Of a stretch of 64,000 nt of DNA, positions 13,801-26,200 are shown in pieces (positions within the stretch are counted from its first letter, which is position 1; the number at the start of each line of letters is the position of its first letter). Source of the DNA: Phytoseiulus persimilis (Eukaryota; Arthropoda; Arachnida; Mesostigmata; Phytoseiidae); contig CM075102.1 of NCBI GenBank assembly GCA_037576195.1, positions 22,254,745 to 22,318,744 on the forward strand. The letters are read 5' to 3'. The notes under the pieces are model-generated. The model was not told the origin of the DNA and ran no database searches. It was given only the letters and a program-made list of their open reading frames with translations. The translations under genes were made by a program, and so were the position numbers.

Positions 13801-15100
13801 ACGACTCAAATACTCCGAAAACACTGACTCGAGTCTGTACCTCCATTCCCGGAGTCAAGCGCATAGGAACTCCCCTCTATCGAACTGTCTCCTGGGCGTT
13901 CGACCACTGCGAGAGTAATCTTTTTACGTCACGAGATCGCTGATTGGAGGGGGAAACTTCCGGAGCAGCTCCGGAGAAGTTGGTGAAGAGGATAGATGCC
14001 TCGATGCCATTAATTATAATCGAGCCTAAAATAAGTATCGTCCGCTATCGCGGAGCAGTCACTGCTTGACTGACTTTGTCCGCTCGCCTGCCTGCCTGTC
14101 TGTCTGCCGACTTCGAGGCCTGTTTACCGGCTTTGACTGACTGACCGGGCGGTTAGAGTGGTGGTGCTGTGGCGTCCATCCCATCGTCGTCGAAGGGTCT
14201 CACAAGGAAGGCGCCTGTTCCAATTAGAGCTGCGGTAGCCCCGGGCAAACGACAGAGGTGGACGAACGGACGCGCAGCTGCTTCAGCTGGCAGCCTCGAC
14301 GAATTACAGGGGAGCATAATAAGGGTCGCGCCCCTTACGTACGAAACTCCAGCCCCCGTGCACCCGTCCGAGCTCTTTGTTTCTCAAGCGTCTAGCTATC
14401 GGCTTCCCCCCGCCCCTCTCACTTTTCAGGATAGCCCTTGCTTTCTAGTTCCCAGAAGAGATGCCTTACGGGCATTTTCCTGCGATGGGGTCAAAACTGG
14501 CAACATCAACTTGACGGCGTGGGCAGCCGGCTGGACGGCGAGAACCGTGTCGCCGTCCAGCTTCGCTGACCGCAATTGTCAGCCTGGTAATGATCATACT
14601 TAGAGCACAATTTCAAGCGCGGCACAAAGACAACCCGCGAGTCTCGCTTCCGAAGCGAAAGTCTGGGAAGCCTCTCTTGCAAAGGAGAGCTCCACAGTTT
14701 TGAGACCGACAACGGTACGAGAGGACAAGTTGAGTTTGTATTTCCAGTATGGTATCCTCACTATGTATGATGCCCTCCATCTATGAGATTGTAATCCTGT
14801 CTATCCAGGCGACCTAATAGCCAGTGCGACAGACACCAGTAGCTAACCAGAGGGTTATAAACTGTTAGCATGATTGATAATCAGAATGTGAGATATATAA
14901 AAACAGCTGGCCTGATATAGATTGCATGGCAGGTATAAATACACAGTTGGCGTGTGCGATTGTTACCACGAGAGATACGGAAATTTGATCCGTGGGCTCC
15001 CAAACTTTCCCACCATCGACGGGACTCTTTTTTATTTTCCACGAAACCACCTGCGGGAGTGAACGTAAGCATACGAGTCTCCGCGACCGTCTAAGGGTGT
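7830..15100. other. mostly featureless sequence
   Basis: No recognised coding frame. The part 8953-9527 lacks even short frames. A cysteine-containing frame at 9987-10265 (+) has no signal peptide or partner exon that I can see. Around 14064-14150 there is a CTGACTGAC/CTGCCTGCCTGTCTGTCTG simple-sequence stretch. Nothing else stands out. Confidence 0.45.
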
Positions 15101-15255
15101 CTACGGGAGTTCGGGGGGCCGAATACGATCGCGAGCTACGAGAAGAGCGCCAGAAACATCCGAAGAGGCGGTTGAAGGTCGATTTCGAGGAGCTGGAGCG
15201 CGAGCTTCTCCACGAAGGTCGAATTAGTGAAGCGGGAGCAAAATCCGAGAAGGGC
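15101..15255 (+). other. possible exon encoding a charged helix
   Basis: Part of a longer plus-strand open frame that lacks an ATG. The segment AEYDRELREERQKHPKRRLK followed by VDFEELERELLHEG is highly charged and helix-like, and its codons begin mostly with G or C. It follows a possible acceptor (GTCTAAG at about 15090-15096). No family recognised; nothing in the flanks extends it with confidence. Confidence 0.15.
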
Positions 15256-15372
15256 CCGACAAAATGTCGGTTCCGTTCCTCGTTTCGCTACCATGAAACG
15301 CCATCTCAGCCGGGAATTCGGAAGAATAACGAGATAACCGATGGACCAGGTGAGAAGATAGTTTTCAAATGA

Positions 15373-18200
15373 TGCTGATTCAATGGGGACTCCAGTCGAT
15401 CGAAGGTCGGCTGGTATAACAAGGAAGAACGAACGAACCGGCCGAAAAATTGCAACCGAGTCCGCGCTTTCCAATCGGGATCGGAGGCTATTCGGCCTAT
15501 GGTACCAGATATCTGACCGATCTTCGGTGGCTTGTGCTGAACCCACGCGCGATTAGAGAACGAGAACCATGTTACCCATTATTATCGAACTGGAAGTGTT
15601 AGTTAGTGACTTTCGACGTGTCTCGCGCCTCCCTGGTTCTCGTAATGGAGAAACACTGCCTCGTTCAGGCCAGACTCCTGGAGTTTGCAATCCGTTGCGA
15701 ACCGCATTGGTTCCGAAAGCTCAAATTTCGAGCATGCGGTTTCAGGCTGCCCGGATAAGTTGCAATGGTTTTTCTGCGGCAGGGGACAAAGTCATCTCAA
15801 AGAAGTTCCCAAAACCCACATTCATTGGTTTCAGACTCCCTGAGAAATTCGACAGAATTGTGTGGACCATTCCGGGAGGATCCCAGGACCGAGAGCTTGG
15901 CTATATTTCTGATTGTGATCCTTGATCAGTTCATGCACAGAGTACGGTTGGATTGATTGGCCATTTTCGCATGATTTGGGCTCTTTCTGCCCGAAATGAA
16001 TGAGAGATCCCTAGAGCGTCAGTCTCCAGGTTTTGAGGATTTCCGATGAAACCATGGACCGCACAAGAGGATTCGTAGCATCATCGAAACGCTGGACACG
16101 AGAGAGAGAGCAAGAGATTTTCGCTGAGCGCTATAAACCCAGAGCGAACGAGGAGCCCCACGATAAATCAGGCTTTTATTGATTCGTTATGCGTGCTCTG
16201 GCACAGCTGGGTGAGACATGGCAAGATGCTCCCGTTACCGATGGCACACACACATGAAAAAGGCAGGCACAGCTCTGTAAGTAATTTCCCCGAAACTGAC
16301 ACACGTAATGTGCGCTTCGCATGCGCTGCATCGCATGGAGCTACGAGTGTTGCTGATATTTCCAGAGATCGGCGTACACGGGACAAGCAGGGAGGAGATA
16401 CTCCTTCAGTCGGCCGCGAAACACACAGAAACTGGGAACTCCTGCTGAAGTCGTGAACCGTCTGAAGGAGAGAGAAGCTGCGAGTATCCAGTGAGCTCTA
16501 CAGGATGTGTACTCTGCAACATTTCAATATTTTGGTCGAACCTCATCCGATCGGCGCAATCATCGCAACAATAAGATCAGAATTGCATCGAGTTCCCAGA
16601 GCTCGTCGAAGCTCTTCTTAATTTTATCGGTGGGCTCTGAAAGAGCTGACCGGGAGATCCCCAATGCTCAGTCAAAAATAGAAGTCGGAAAGATTCCTCT
16701 CGATCCCTTCCAAAAACGCTTGCCGGAACACGCACATTGGATAGGGGATCCCGAATCAGAGCATGAGCACTCATTGCTAGAAACCACTGAATTCAGCCCA
16801 CCAGACCCCTGGAAAAGTGCCGGTCGGAGCTTCCGCAGTGGATATGAGGAAGTCATTGCGACGTCTGGCTCCCGCTTCGAATGGAAACCTCGGACTCCTC
16901 GCTACTCTTTCGAGCTGTTATTTTCGCCGCGTTCCCAGGCGGGGTCATGAGGTGAGGGCCGGGTGCCTATCGAGGTGGAACAAATGTCAGATGGACGCTT
17001 AGACTATGTTATCGGGTAGTTTGCTCAAGACAAGAAACTTTCGCCATCGGTGAGTTTTCCATAATGGGCGAAGAGCTTACGGAGGTTTTTCACGGAGAGG
17101 GTTCTGGAGGGCTGAGTTCAGGGGTTTCTCGTATTGAATTCGCAACTGATTTGTGCGTCTGGCGGGCGTTCTGTAGGTAGGATCAAGAGGAATTTTCTCG
17201 TTCTTCCTCTCCTCAGAATCGATTGAGAATCGGCGACTTCCTTGTCAGCTCTTTCTGGAAGCATTGATAAGATTAAGGAAAACTTTGACGAGCTCTGGAA
17301 AACGCAATCCTGATCCGGAGATGGGAGAGATGCGCCTCTTCAGGAGCTTCCGATCAAGAGAAATCCAGAAATCATTTCTAGATGGGAGAAAATTCGACCG
17401 AGATACAGCTCGAAACACGGAGATCACCGGGCCACCACGGATGTCCTTCGAACAACTCTGACGAGGAGCTGCAGAACGTTTAGGCCATCGAAACTGATTT
17501 TGTTTCTCTCCTCCCTCCGAAACTCGTGAGAAACAACTCCAACGGGTTTCGGTACCCTCGCCGTTCGAACTTCCGATTCCGGGCAAATAGAGTAAGGAGT
17601 AACGGAAGTCAGGAAAAAGTTTTGGCTGTCGGCAACATGGAACCGAGTCTGCCGTGTCAAGCTCGATTTTTTCTTGCAATCTCATGTTTTATTTGTACAA
17701 GATTTCTCTCAATAATATCAGATCTGAACGAGATCGTCGAGGCTCCCTGTGATCGATTCTTCCGTTTAACGAGCCTCGAGTAAGTCCTCAAGCTCGAATG
17801 CGATTTCTAAACGAACATAAAAATATAGAAGCACGAGACTCAAGTAGGGAAGCCTCGTATTCAGGGTCAGAGGTTCGATCGAGGCGACAGAACGGAGAGG
17901 AAGATTTTCCGACGCCGACCTGACCCGGCGACTCGGGCTTTCGAGTTGAGAGCCGGAATTCGCTTATTTCTATTGGCTTCTGAATGAATGATTCCGCAAG
18001 ATCTCGCTCGAATCGTCAAATTGGAAGCCATTCTCACAAGCTGCTCGGTTTTTCTCATTCCCGTCTTTACAAGAGTTAGAAGACAGCCGGATGCTCTCCG
18101 CAAGGTGAAGAAAGTAACGCAGTTTTCATACGACGAAACATCGCAATAGAATTGCAAGAGTTTGCTGTCCCAGGGTATCGTTGGACAGTCCCCTGATCAA
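15373..18200. other. no gene or repeat supported
   Basis: Short frames only, none recognisable; no repeats seen. Confidence 0.45.
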
Positions 18201-18275
18201 CAGGTTCTCAACCTGGGATCCGCGAACCCAAGGGGTCCGTCAGGCATATCTGGCTTTCCGCGGGGGTCTTCGGGG
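18201..18275 (+). mobile_element. hAT-like element terminus (fragment)
   Basis: CAGGTTCTCAACCTGGGATC followed by CGCGAACCCAAGGGGTCCG resembles the CAG-N-GGTTCTCAA termini and the adjacent GGTCC/GGACC block common in nonautonomous hAT elements of animals. No matching right end was found downstream, and no 8-bp duplication can be shown, so this is at most a truncated or decayed copy. Confidence 0.35.
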
Positions 18276-20274
18276 AGGAAACAAGAACCCTTTTTGAAAC
18301 AGTTGAAGTGCGTTCGACGAATCGGGCGTGAGAATCCCAAGATATTGAAGGCTTTTCGGATAAGGTTCATTCATTTTGTAGGAATCATCTCCAATACATT
18401 CCTGATCGACATAAGAACTCGGCCCTTGGATTGTTGCACAGAAAGCCTCCCAGTTATACGCGACGCAATACTAGGAGAAGAGGGCTGTCGGGTTTGAGGT
18501 CCGTCCCAGGATCACGGACTTACGGTGTGCCACCGAGCTGTTCGCTCAGCAACCACGAAGTCTCCTCCACTGTTCTGACCCTATTTCAATGACTTGTCCT
18601 GGGACCAGTGATGAGTGGACTGCGTATATATGATATGTATTCTTCTCAACGGCTACGTGAACCTCTGACGATGTTCGGCAGGATGCAGCCCACTTCCATC
18701 CTGGGATAAGAATCGATGAATCTTGAGATAACTCGGTCATTGCTCGTCATCGGTGGTATCACAGTCAGAAGCATAATAACAAGAGATAACATCTGGATAC
18801 GCTGATGAATCAGAGCTTGAGGCAACGGAACTTTGATCGTCCCTGATGGAGGGCCGAATATGAATGCGTAAGCTGTGTTGTGGTAGTCCATCTGAGTCGG
18901 GTACGGGCTGTTAAGCGTGTTGTGACAGGCTCGTAGATGGAACCACGCAAATACTTGTACACATATAGCGCAAAAGACATACGCGGGAAAGGATCCGTTG
19001 GAACATCGACCGTCTCCTCCTGGTCGTCAAGGACGTTGTTCTATCAGTAAACAAACTGAACGATAACAATCATACGCTACGTCAACGGGTTTTCCTACAG
19101 CATACGAGCTGGATCTCGATAAAGACGTGACAGCACAAAGATCTCATAAGGTGGTGAGGGGCGGTGCGACTGTATTGCTCGAGCTGGAATATCAAGCAAT
19201 AATCGCATAATGAGCTCCACGGATCATATCCGGCAGATAGATGGAAGCTTTGATATTGCGTGAATTTCGAAGCCTTAGCAATTATCAGGCAAAATCCACC
19301 GATCCATCCCTTCATGCGTTCATTGACGCACGGATGAATAATGGAGGATGTCTCAACTTCCAGGCTCTCATTCACACCATCACTCGCGATCAGATACGGT
19401 TCGCAGTCATTCCGTGCGGTTGTATTACGATCCGGTCCGCAGAAAAGTGGAGCTGGAAAAATAGAATCATCCTCCAAATATCAGACTCATTTTAGACTTC
19501 TCTCTCTAGCCTCGTGAACTGGGATCGAGTGAGTGAGAGAATCGAATGATTGTAGAAACTAAGCTCTCTGATGCGGATGACTTTCCCACGGCTTGGTTTG
19601 GGCCTTCCAGCGGATCTGAACCGCCATTTCGCAGGCCCTCCGAGATTCTTGCGGATCCGGATCCGTAAACTCCGCATCGCTGTAACGTCTGATATCAACA
19701 ACCTTTCCATGGTTCAAGAAGCATGTGAGGCAGGCATCAGCAATCCATTTAAATGAGCTCAGCGCAATGAGTTCGTTTGCGACACGGGCGAGAGATCTTT
19801 TTGTCCTACTTTCCGACGACCATTACGGCTGCTCCTTTTCGTCCGCTAAACAGAGAGCCTTCCAACGATTTCGTGACATTCCCACCGAAGACGGAGAGTG
19901 TTCCAAGTCCTGCAGAAGTTATTATCATCACCGCTGTCGGACTCCCTGCGAAGCGAGGAAAACATTATTCGTTCATAAACCGAACCACACAAGCGGTGAG
20001 CTGACGCCTTGGATGTTATCGTGGAGCTCAATTCCTTCCAGGAAAAAATCGGAAGCGATCATCAAAGAATGGAAATTCTGTCCTAGTCTGAGCTTTCTCT
20101 GTTTTTCTCACAACCGGGAACACATGTGGAAATGTTCGAGATCATGCACTCAGGCTCGCTCAAAATTTTCTGGAAGATCGTTCCCTGATCCTTGCGGTTG
20201 TGACCCGCGGATCCAAAGCTGTACGGATACTTGGAAAACCTCGCTGTGATTCGAAGTGGACGAGAATACTAACA
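18276..20274. other. no gene or repeat supported
   Basis: Short frames only. This is where the missing right end of the hAT-like fragment should be, but none was found. Confidence 0.45.
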
Positions 20275-21012
20275 ATGAAGTTCGGCCCTGTTCCACTCTG
20301 CCTCCTGTTCTTTTTCTGCTCTGTATCTCCTAGCAGAGTCCACGGATTGCAGCGGCGGTCTTCGAATCGGATAGCTCGATTGCTCCTCCATCCCTCGGGA
20401 TCCGACCCTAAACGCTCGAAATATGGACATTTATCAGGGACAGCCTCGGCGCTTGCAAAAGATAGAGCTGGACCACCGGGGGCCCTGCTGAACCGGAAAT
20501 GTGGGATTAGGATATCCCACATTCGACTCCAGCAGATAGCACTCTTTGTTTTGTCATGTCGCGAATCCATCACATTTGGTCAAAAAAAGATACGGGTCAT
20601 TCTCGGGAACTTTGCTCATCAGTCGTTCCGCCAGGGTTGTTCTATCTTCGGAGAGCTAAGGCTGACCGGATGCCCGCAACTGCCACTCTGGAGTCGGATC
20701 ATGAAAGATATCAAGAAACATGATCAAGAACTCTACTTCAGAACTGGGAGGGTCAGGTCTCCGTGCCGCGGACTAGGCAAGTTGTCACAGAGAGGACGGA
20801 ACAGAGACGGCGGACCGAAGATAAGCGGGACTTCACGTGCGTGCTTCTCCTCAAATTTGTATCACAATCACAACCCTGGGAACGGCATTCGCGTTGCTCT
20901 CTCCTTCTTCTTTCAGCTGATTCTTCCAGTTCGTAGATTCGGGGGAATCTCGTTGGATATTTCACAGTTGAATACGACTCCTGGCTTCGGAGGGTGGCTC
21001 AAATATTTTTGA
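20275..21012 (+). CDS. candidate secreted-protein frame, or exon preceded by a strong 3' splice site
   Basis: A 245-codon open frame from the ATG at 20275, in acceptable context (AACAATGAAG). The first 24 residues look like a classical signal peptide (MKFGPVPLCLLFFFCSVSPS, possible cleavage after VHG). What follows is basic, with several dibasic or KR sites (LQRR, DPKR), and matches no family I know. The same DNA has a second reading: the Leu/Phe run is encoded by a pyrimidine tract that ends in TAGCAG at 20331-20336, which is an excellent 3' splice site. The signal peptide could therefore be an accident of a polypyrimidine tract before an exon beginning near 20337. The frame is about the length at which chance frames become rare in a window of this size. 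Confidence 0.25.
   Translation: MKFGPVPLCLLFFFCSVSPSRVHGLQRRSSNRIARLLLHPSGSDPKRSKYGHLSGTASALAKDRAGPPGALLNRKCGIRISHIRLQQIALFVLSCRESITFGQKKIRVILGNFAHQSFRQGCSIFGELRLTGCPQLPLWSRIMKDIKKHDQELYFRTGRVRSPCRGLGKLSQRGRNRDGGPKISGTSRACFSSNLYHNHNPGNGIRVALSFFFQLILPVRRFGGISLDISQLNTTPGFGGWLKYF
20498..20523. repeat. perfect 10-bp stem hairpin
   Basis: AATGTGGGAT, a six-base loop, ATCCCACATT. It lies inside the candidate frame 20275-21012; role unknown, possibly chance. Confidence 0.6.
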
Positions 21013-22740
21013 GCGTCACTGTATCTCCAGAACGTATAAATGCGCGGGCCGGAAGACCGAAGACAGAGGAGGGGGTGCTGGAAAAATTCCTCGTCATCAC
21101 TCGATCGTCCTGAATTCAGATCTCGGCAGAAACGACTGATCTGGGAACCGCCACAATCTGGAAACACGGACTGCAACCTCTCGCAACAGAACCTGACTGG
21201 CTCAAGCCTCCCGCTATTCACGAAATTCAGGGAGTTCTCGGCAGGCGAGGAGCAGCATGGAGATTATCCGAGACCGTGACGGCATTACATTTCGATATCG
21301 GTCGACGCAAGATGCTCGCTCAACATAATTGCTTGGAAAGTCGAGAGAAAAGTTCTGTGCCACTTTTCGGTTCCAATGTCCGCATCATGTAAAACTCTGC
21401 ATTTCGATGAGCAACCGTGAACAATACTCAGGGCTGCAGAATCAATTAATTATACTTCTCACGCCGCTCAGGTCTCGGCGGGGCGTATCTCGCATCGACG
21501 ACAGTTTCGGCAATCGGGAGAAGAAGGTCGACTTGAGCCGTCTTCCAGGCGGCACCAACCGGGCTCGTTGGCGACGCCATGGGTTAACCGAGGTGTGAGG
21601 CGTCAGAGAAGGCGGGCTATTGCACGGTTCGCTCCGGGACCAACTTCATATCAGGATACAAATGCGAGCCGGGGTCTGATCATGTGGGGGGATTTCAGTC
21701 TGGATTTCTTCGAGGTACAGATTTATGGGAGAACCGATGAATTCGGATCGTGGAATCCGGGGCTCGTCCGGTCTCGTCACACGCCCCTGGCACAAGGAAC
21801 TACTGGAAAGCTCGATGTCGAGGGCAAACCAGGACGGATCTTGTGCTTTTGGGATCGAAAATCCAGCGACCGCAAAGGGCACGCACTCCGGCTGAGCAGG
21901 GGCGGTCTCACTCCGGTTTCAAGGCCTGGACTGCATCATGTGCACTCCCTCTCTCGATCACCATGCTGTGAAATGGGGAAATGACGATTCAATGAGAAGG
22001 ACAGCTTTGGCCGAGATGAGAGATTTCCGTGGAGCACAGGCACCCTTGCCGCAATCGGCTTGGTATCGATCCGATCGTCCAGCCTCATCCTCCTCGTTGT
22101 GTGCAGCCAGGATTCAGTCTCGTGTAGGTATGTACTTACGGATGAAACGACTGTGCGCAAAGCCGTCTCAGCTAATGCAGTCGCCCGGTGCTGTGATCTG
22201 AAATTCCATCTCAGGAATCGAGAGCAAGAAGTCCATAGCGTGGAACTCCGGAACCTCTTTGCGGGAGCAAGTCTGGGACACAATGGCTCGCCCAGAGAAG
22301 CTATCGAGGCCGATGAATTGCGAGCATGTGATGCCTCGAGCCTGACTTTTGAAACGAAGCCGTGCCTTTCGGAAACACTCGTATAGTCACAATGGATGGA
22401 CAGAGAAAATGGATTCCCAGATCACCGAACGTAATATTCGCCGACAGATATATCGCGAGAAGAATTAGAATCCCGATGGAAGACTAAATATCTCCTCACT
22501 TTCTACCGATCAACCCAATGGAAGCCTCAGTCTCGAGTGACCCTGTTGATCTATATACATATTACCGATTCGACTCCCTCCTGCAACCGGGGAGGAGGGC
22601 GAGGCAGTCAATAGCTCTCAGTGTTCTTGTGTCAGCGTCTTGTTTGTAGTTCTTGCCCGGGGTCGTTCTTCCGGTCTGGATCCGTTGGATCTGTCCATCC
22701 GCTGAAGTTCGTCCCCGATCGAATGCTGATTCCTCATTTG
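21013..22740. other. no gene or repeat supported
   Basis: Frames up to 138 codons, all Ser/Arg-rich and overlapping one another; no motif recognised. Confidence 0.45.
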
Positions 22741-23248
22741 AATCATCAACCTAGAATCCTCCGTCTCAGCCGCTCGTTCTCCCGTTCCGCTCAGATCCAC
22801 TAGAGGAGTTGACAACATTGCACGGCTTGTTCCCGCATCGGCTGCTGCAATTGCCTTGGATCAGTACGACCCTTTCGCACGGTGTATTGGGGGAGAAATT
22901 GAGGATATCCTCAACGAAAACCAAGAGAATATATTACCTCCAGCAACAATGGTTGCGGAAGAGTGGAGTTTCTTACGTGGGTTCCCGAGTCTTGCGATAC
23001 TGTTTCTCCTTCCTTTTGTTTCTAGAAGCCCACCTTCCTTGGCAAATTTAAGCCTAATCCCCACGTTCGGTTTCAGCCGTTCCTCTCCGCCTCAATTCGA
23101 GGAAGATCCCCCGCATTGTCTCTGTCGGCCTCTTTCTTCTACACCCGTTCTCTATGGTTCAATTTCTCTTCGCGAGTTCCTCTCCGTCTCCTGTCGACCT
23201 AATCTTTTCTTCGCGACGATTCTTCAAAGCGAAACTCGGAGGAAATGA
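22741..23248 (+). other. possible exon, unrecognised
   Basis: A plus-strand frame open for about 169 codons without an early ATG. Its middle part is acidic and coding-like: VDNIARLVPASAAAIALDQY, then GGEIEDILNENQENILPPAT and MVAEEWSFLRG. A possible acceptor (CCACTAG) lies just before it at about 22797-22803. After about 22985 the composition becomes Ser/Pro/Leu-rich and probably noncoding. No family recognised. Confidence 0.15.
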
Positions 23249-26200
23249 AGACGGATCTCCCGAGCTAAGACAGAGCCGTTCATCCTCCCCTCGGGATGAA
23301 ATGCTCCGACTCGCAGAATGGGTGGAACCCTCGGCGAACACAAGTGGTGTCAATAGCTCAGCGGGCGCAGCGACGAAACAGTCGTTTTGGGCGGGTCCGA
23401 ACTCTGTGTCGTCAGAATATGCAGAGCCATTAAAGCCAGCGTACCGCCGCGCCGATTAGGGCCCAACGTGGCTGGCGACTGCGAAAGGGCTCCAGGAAGA
23501 GGAAGCATTACCGGAACTCGGTCGAGATAGCTCCTGACGATTTATAAATGGACCCTGCTCCGGGTCCGTTCTCGACCCCGATTGTCGCTCCATCTCCGAT
23601 TTGATGGATCGCCCAAAGTTAAGATACTGAATCTACCGCCACGAAGTGAAGACGCGAACGTGGACGTCGTGGCACCGGAAACAGTCAGATCAGCGGCGAT
23701 ACCGTAACTCTATTTGAGAGCCTGCTCAACAAGGAACGGTGATTGGGCTTGAACCATTGAAACCTTCACGGCACCGCGAACCGTCGGGATTCTTTCACTC
23801 CAAATACTTTGGAAAAATCACAAAGCGTGAATGGAGCGATTAATTCATCATTGGAACGCGTATGATCTCGCGAGCAAGTGAAGCTACATCCTTAGCTTGG
23901 AAGGCACTTCTCACTGTAGTATCTCGAGAAACATGTTCTTTGTTCAGCTCAAGTGAAGATATTCGCAGGCCAAGTCGGACGGGACGGCTTGTCCTCGCTC
24001 CTTGCAGCATTCCGTGCAGCTAGCCCGAAGCCCCTCCTGGGCGCGCCTGCAGCCCGATGTGTCGAGCTCTCAAATGGCCAACCCACCGCTCTTTCATTCA
24101 TATACTCCGTGGAGAACATGTAGAAAACTTGATCCGACGCATGTACTGGGGCGTCGTATTGGCATGCTTCACGGAGGAATATCATCTACGGAAACGGTCT
24201 TGTTTGACTTTGGCCTATGCGGGATCGAGCGCAAACGATTTGGGAGCGCCGCAACTCGTTTGCAACATTTGTGATTCTAACTTGAACAATTGTGGTCCGA
24301 CGAGAAACACCTGAAATATCGAAATGAACGAATATCGCTAGTTTGGCACCGGGAAAAATAGACGTATGTCCCCATTTGCCGTGGAAACTCACTGGGTCTC
24401 ATCGATATTCAAAACGGAGGTTCTATCTTGTTACCGTCTAACGACGCTTTCGGTCGATTCACCACCACAAAGTTCTGGTTCATCTGATTGATTCGGTTCC
24501 CCACTCTCTTCACCGCTCGGAAGTGGGGAATCCGACAGTGAAGGCGTCAGTGATGAAAGCTTCCGCGGACGAGAATCTCTGAGCTACGTGTCCAGAGTTC
24601 CTAAGCCAGAGACGACAATGAGGGCCACAATCGCCGGGCACATGTCTGGCCCTGATCTCAGATTGATAGGACCGTTGCCCCGGGAATTCGTCATGGGAAT
24701 CAGAAACGCAGACCTCCAGAAAGTCTTGAAAGCTGACCTTGACGCACCCAGAAATCGTTTCGGGGATTCTTTCGGGAGAGCCTCGTCGCTGCCAGATGGA
24801 CGGACCTCCACTCTCGCAACGTGAAAAACGAACAGTTTTTGAACGCTTTCCCCGAGCGGCCGACTCTATTCGTGGGGAAAATCAGTTTCCCAAGATGGGT
24901 GGAGAAGTCGTTGCGTCTGGACGGAAGTTTTGCATTTTGTACGTGCTCGTGGTTGTGAGTGATTGATTGAGTAGCTTGATTTGGGTGGCGGCAAAGTCTG
25001 GGAACGCTCCGAGAAAAATTAACTCGACTGTCGAAATCAGACGCCTCACGAGCTCCGTACGGGGCGATCGCAGCTCCAGCGAAAGGTTCCAAGAATGTCA
25101 ATTTTTCCTCCTCGCATTTTCAGAAGCTCTCGCTAGCAGCTTCCGAGTGCGTCCCGAAATGGCTCGAGCCTTTTTCGATCCAGTCAAGCCATGGTCCAGC
25201 TCAGCCTGTCTTCACTCAGCCAAGCCGCACGCGGAACTCCGCAGTATTCCTGAGTGATTCTCGGTTTTCTCGATACTGTCCCCAAGGAAACAATCGCGGC
25301 AGTGAGCAAAGCGATGAACGTTGTCACCGGATTGCTGTCCAGTCAGACTTTCTACAGAAGGTACGAAGGGGGTAAACAAACCATAAATCATCGAACAGCA
25401 GATCTCAGACCTGTTCGCACGAAGGACTGACCTCTGAGCTTTCCGCCTGAGAACCTGAGCGCTTATCCTTCGCTGAATCGCTTATCCAGAAAATTATTCC
25501 CGGCCCGGATTCAGCCTAGTTGGAACCAGAAACGGACGTCGGGGAAAGCCTCACGGAAGCAGAACCTCGAGGGGAATAGATCTAGGAACCTCTGGGATAA
25601 ATCTCGGATTATGTGGGTCTTTGATGACCATCCCGAGAATGTCCCGAGGCACTCACTCTAATTGTCACTCATTGTCGACCAGATAGCGGCAAATAAATTC
25701 TAATCAATCCCAGCCGAATCCTGACGCAGAAACGGACTCGAGCTCTGGAGACCAACCGGTCGCAGAGACGGGAGTGGCGTCCGGCCGCCGGAGTTAAGGA
25801 ACAGGAGGCTAGGAGTCGGCTCCGGGAGTGAACGCGACCATTATGGTGAATTATGGACTATCAGTAGCAGCCACAAACCGGAGCTAAGGATACGGCATCG
25901 GTCGACTCCCGTATCGGTCTATGGTCGACGGCTTCAACGACGATGGCGCCGTCGGCGGGATCAACGGAAAAAAACTCACAAGAGTGGCGGGACAAGAGAA
26001 GACTGGCGCGGCTTCGTCACCTGCTCCCTCGTTAATCGCGAAGAGCACATGCTCTACAGTCGGAGCGTGACGTCGACGAGAATCGCTGACACGACTTTGC
26101 ATGGAACAACTGGACTCGGTGAGCCTCAATCAAACTGGCACATGCGAAGCAGTCGTCCCCAGAGACAGATTTAGGATATCGTCGCCCGGAGGCTGAGCCG

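Noticed and set aside
23350..23420. A-box-like TAGCTCAGCGG as a tRNA start
   Set aside because: No B box or cloverleaf pairing at the required distance.
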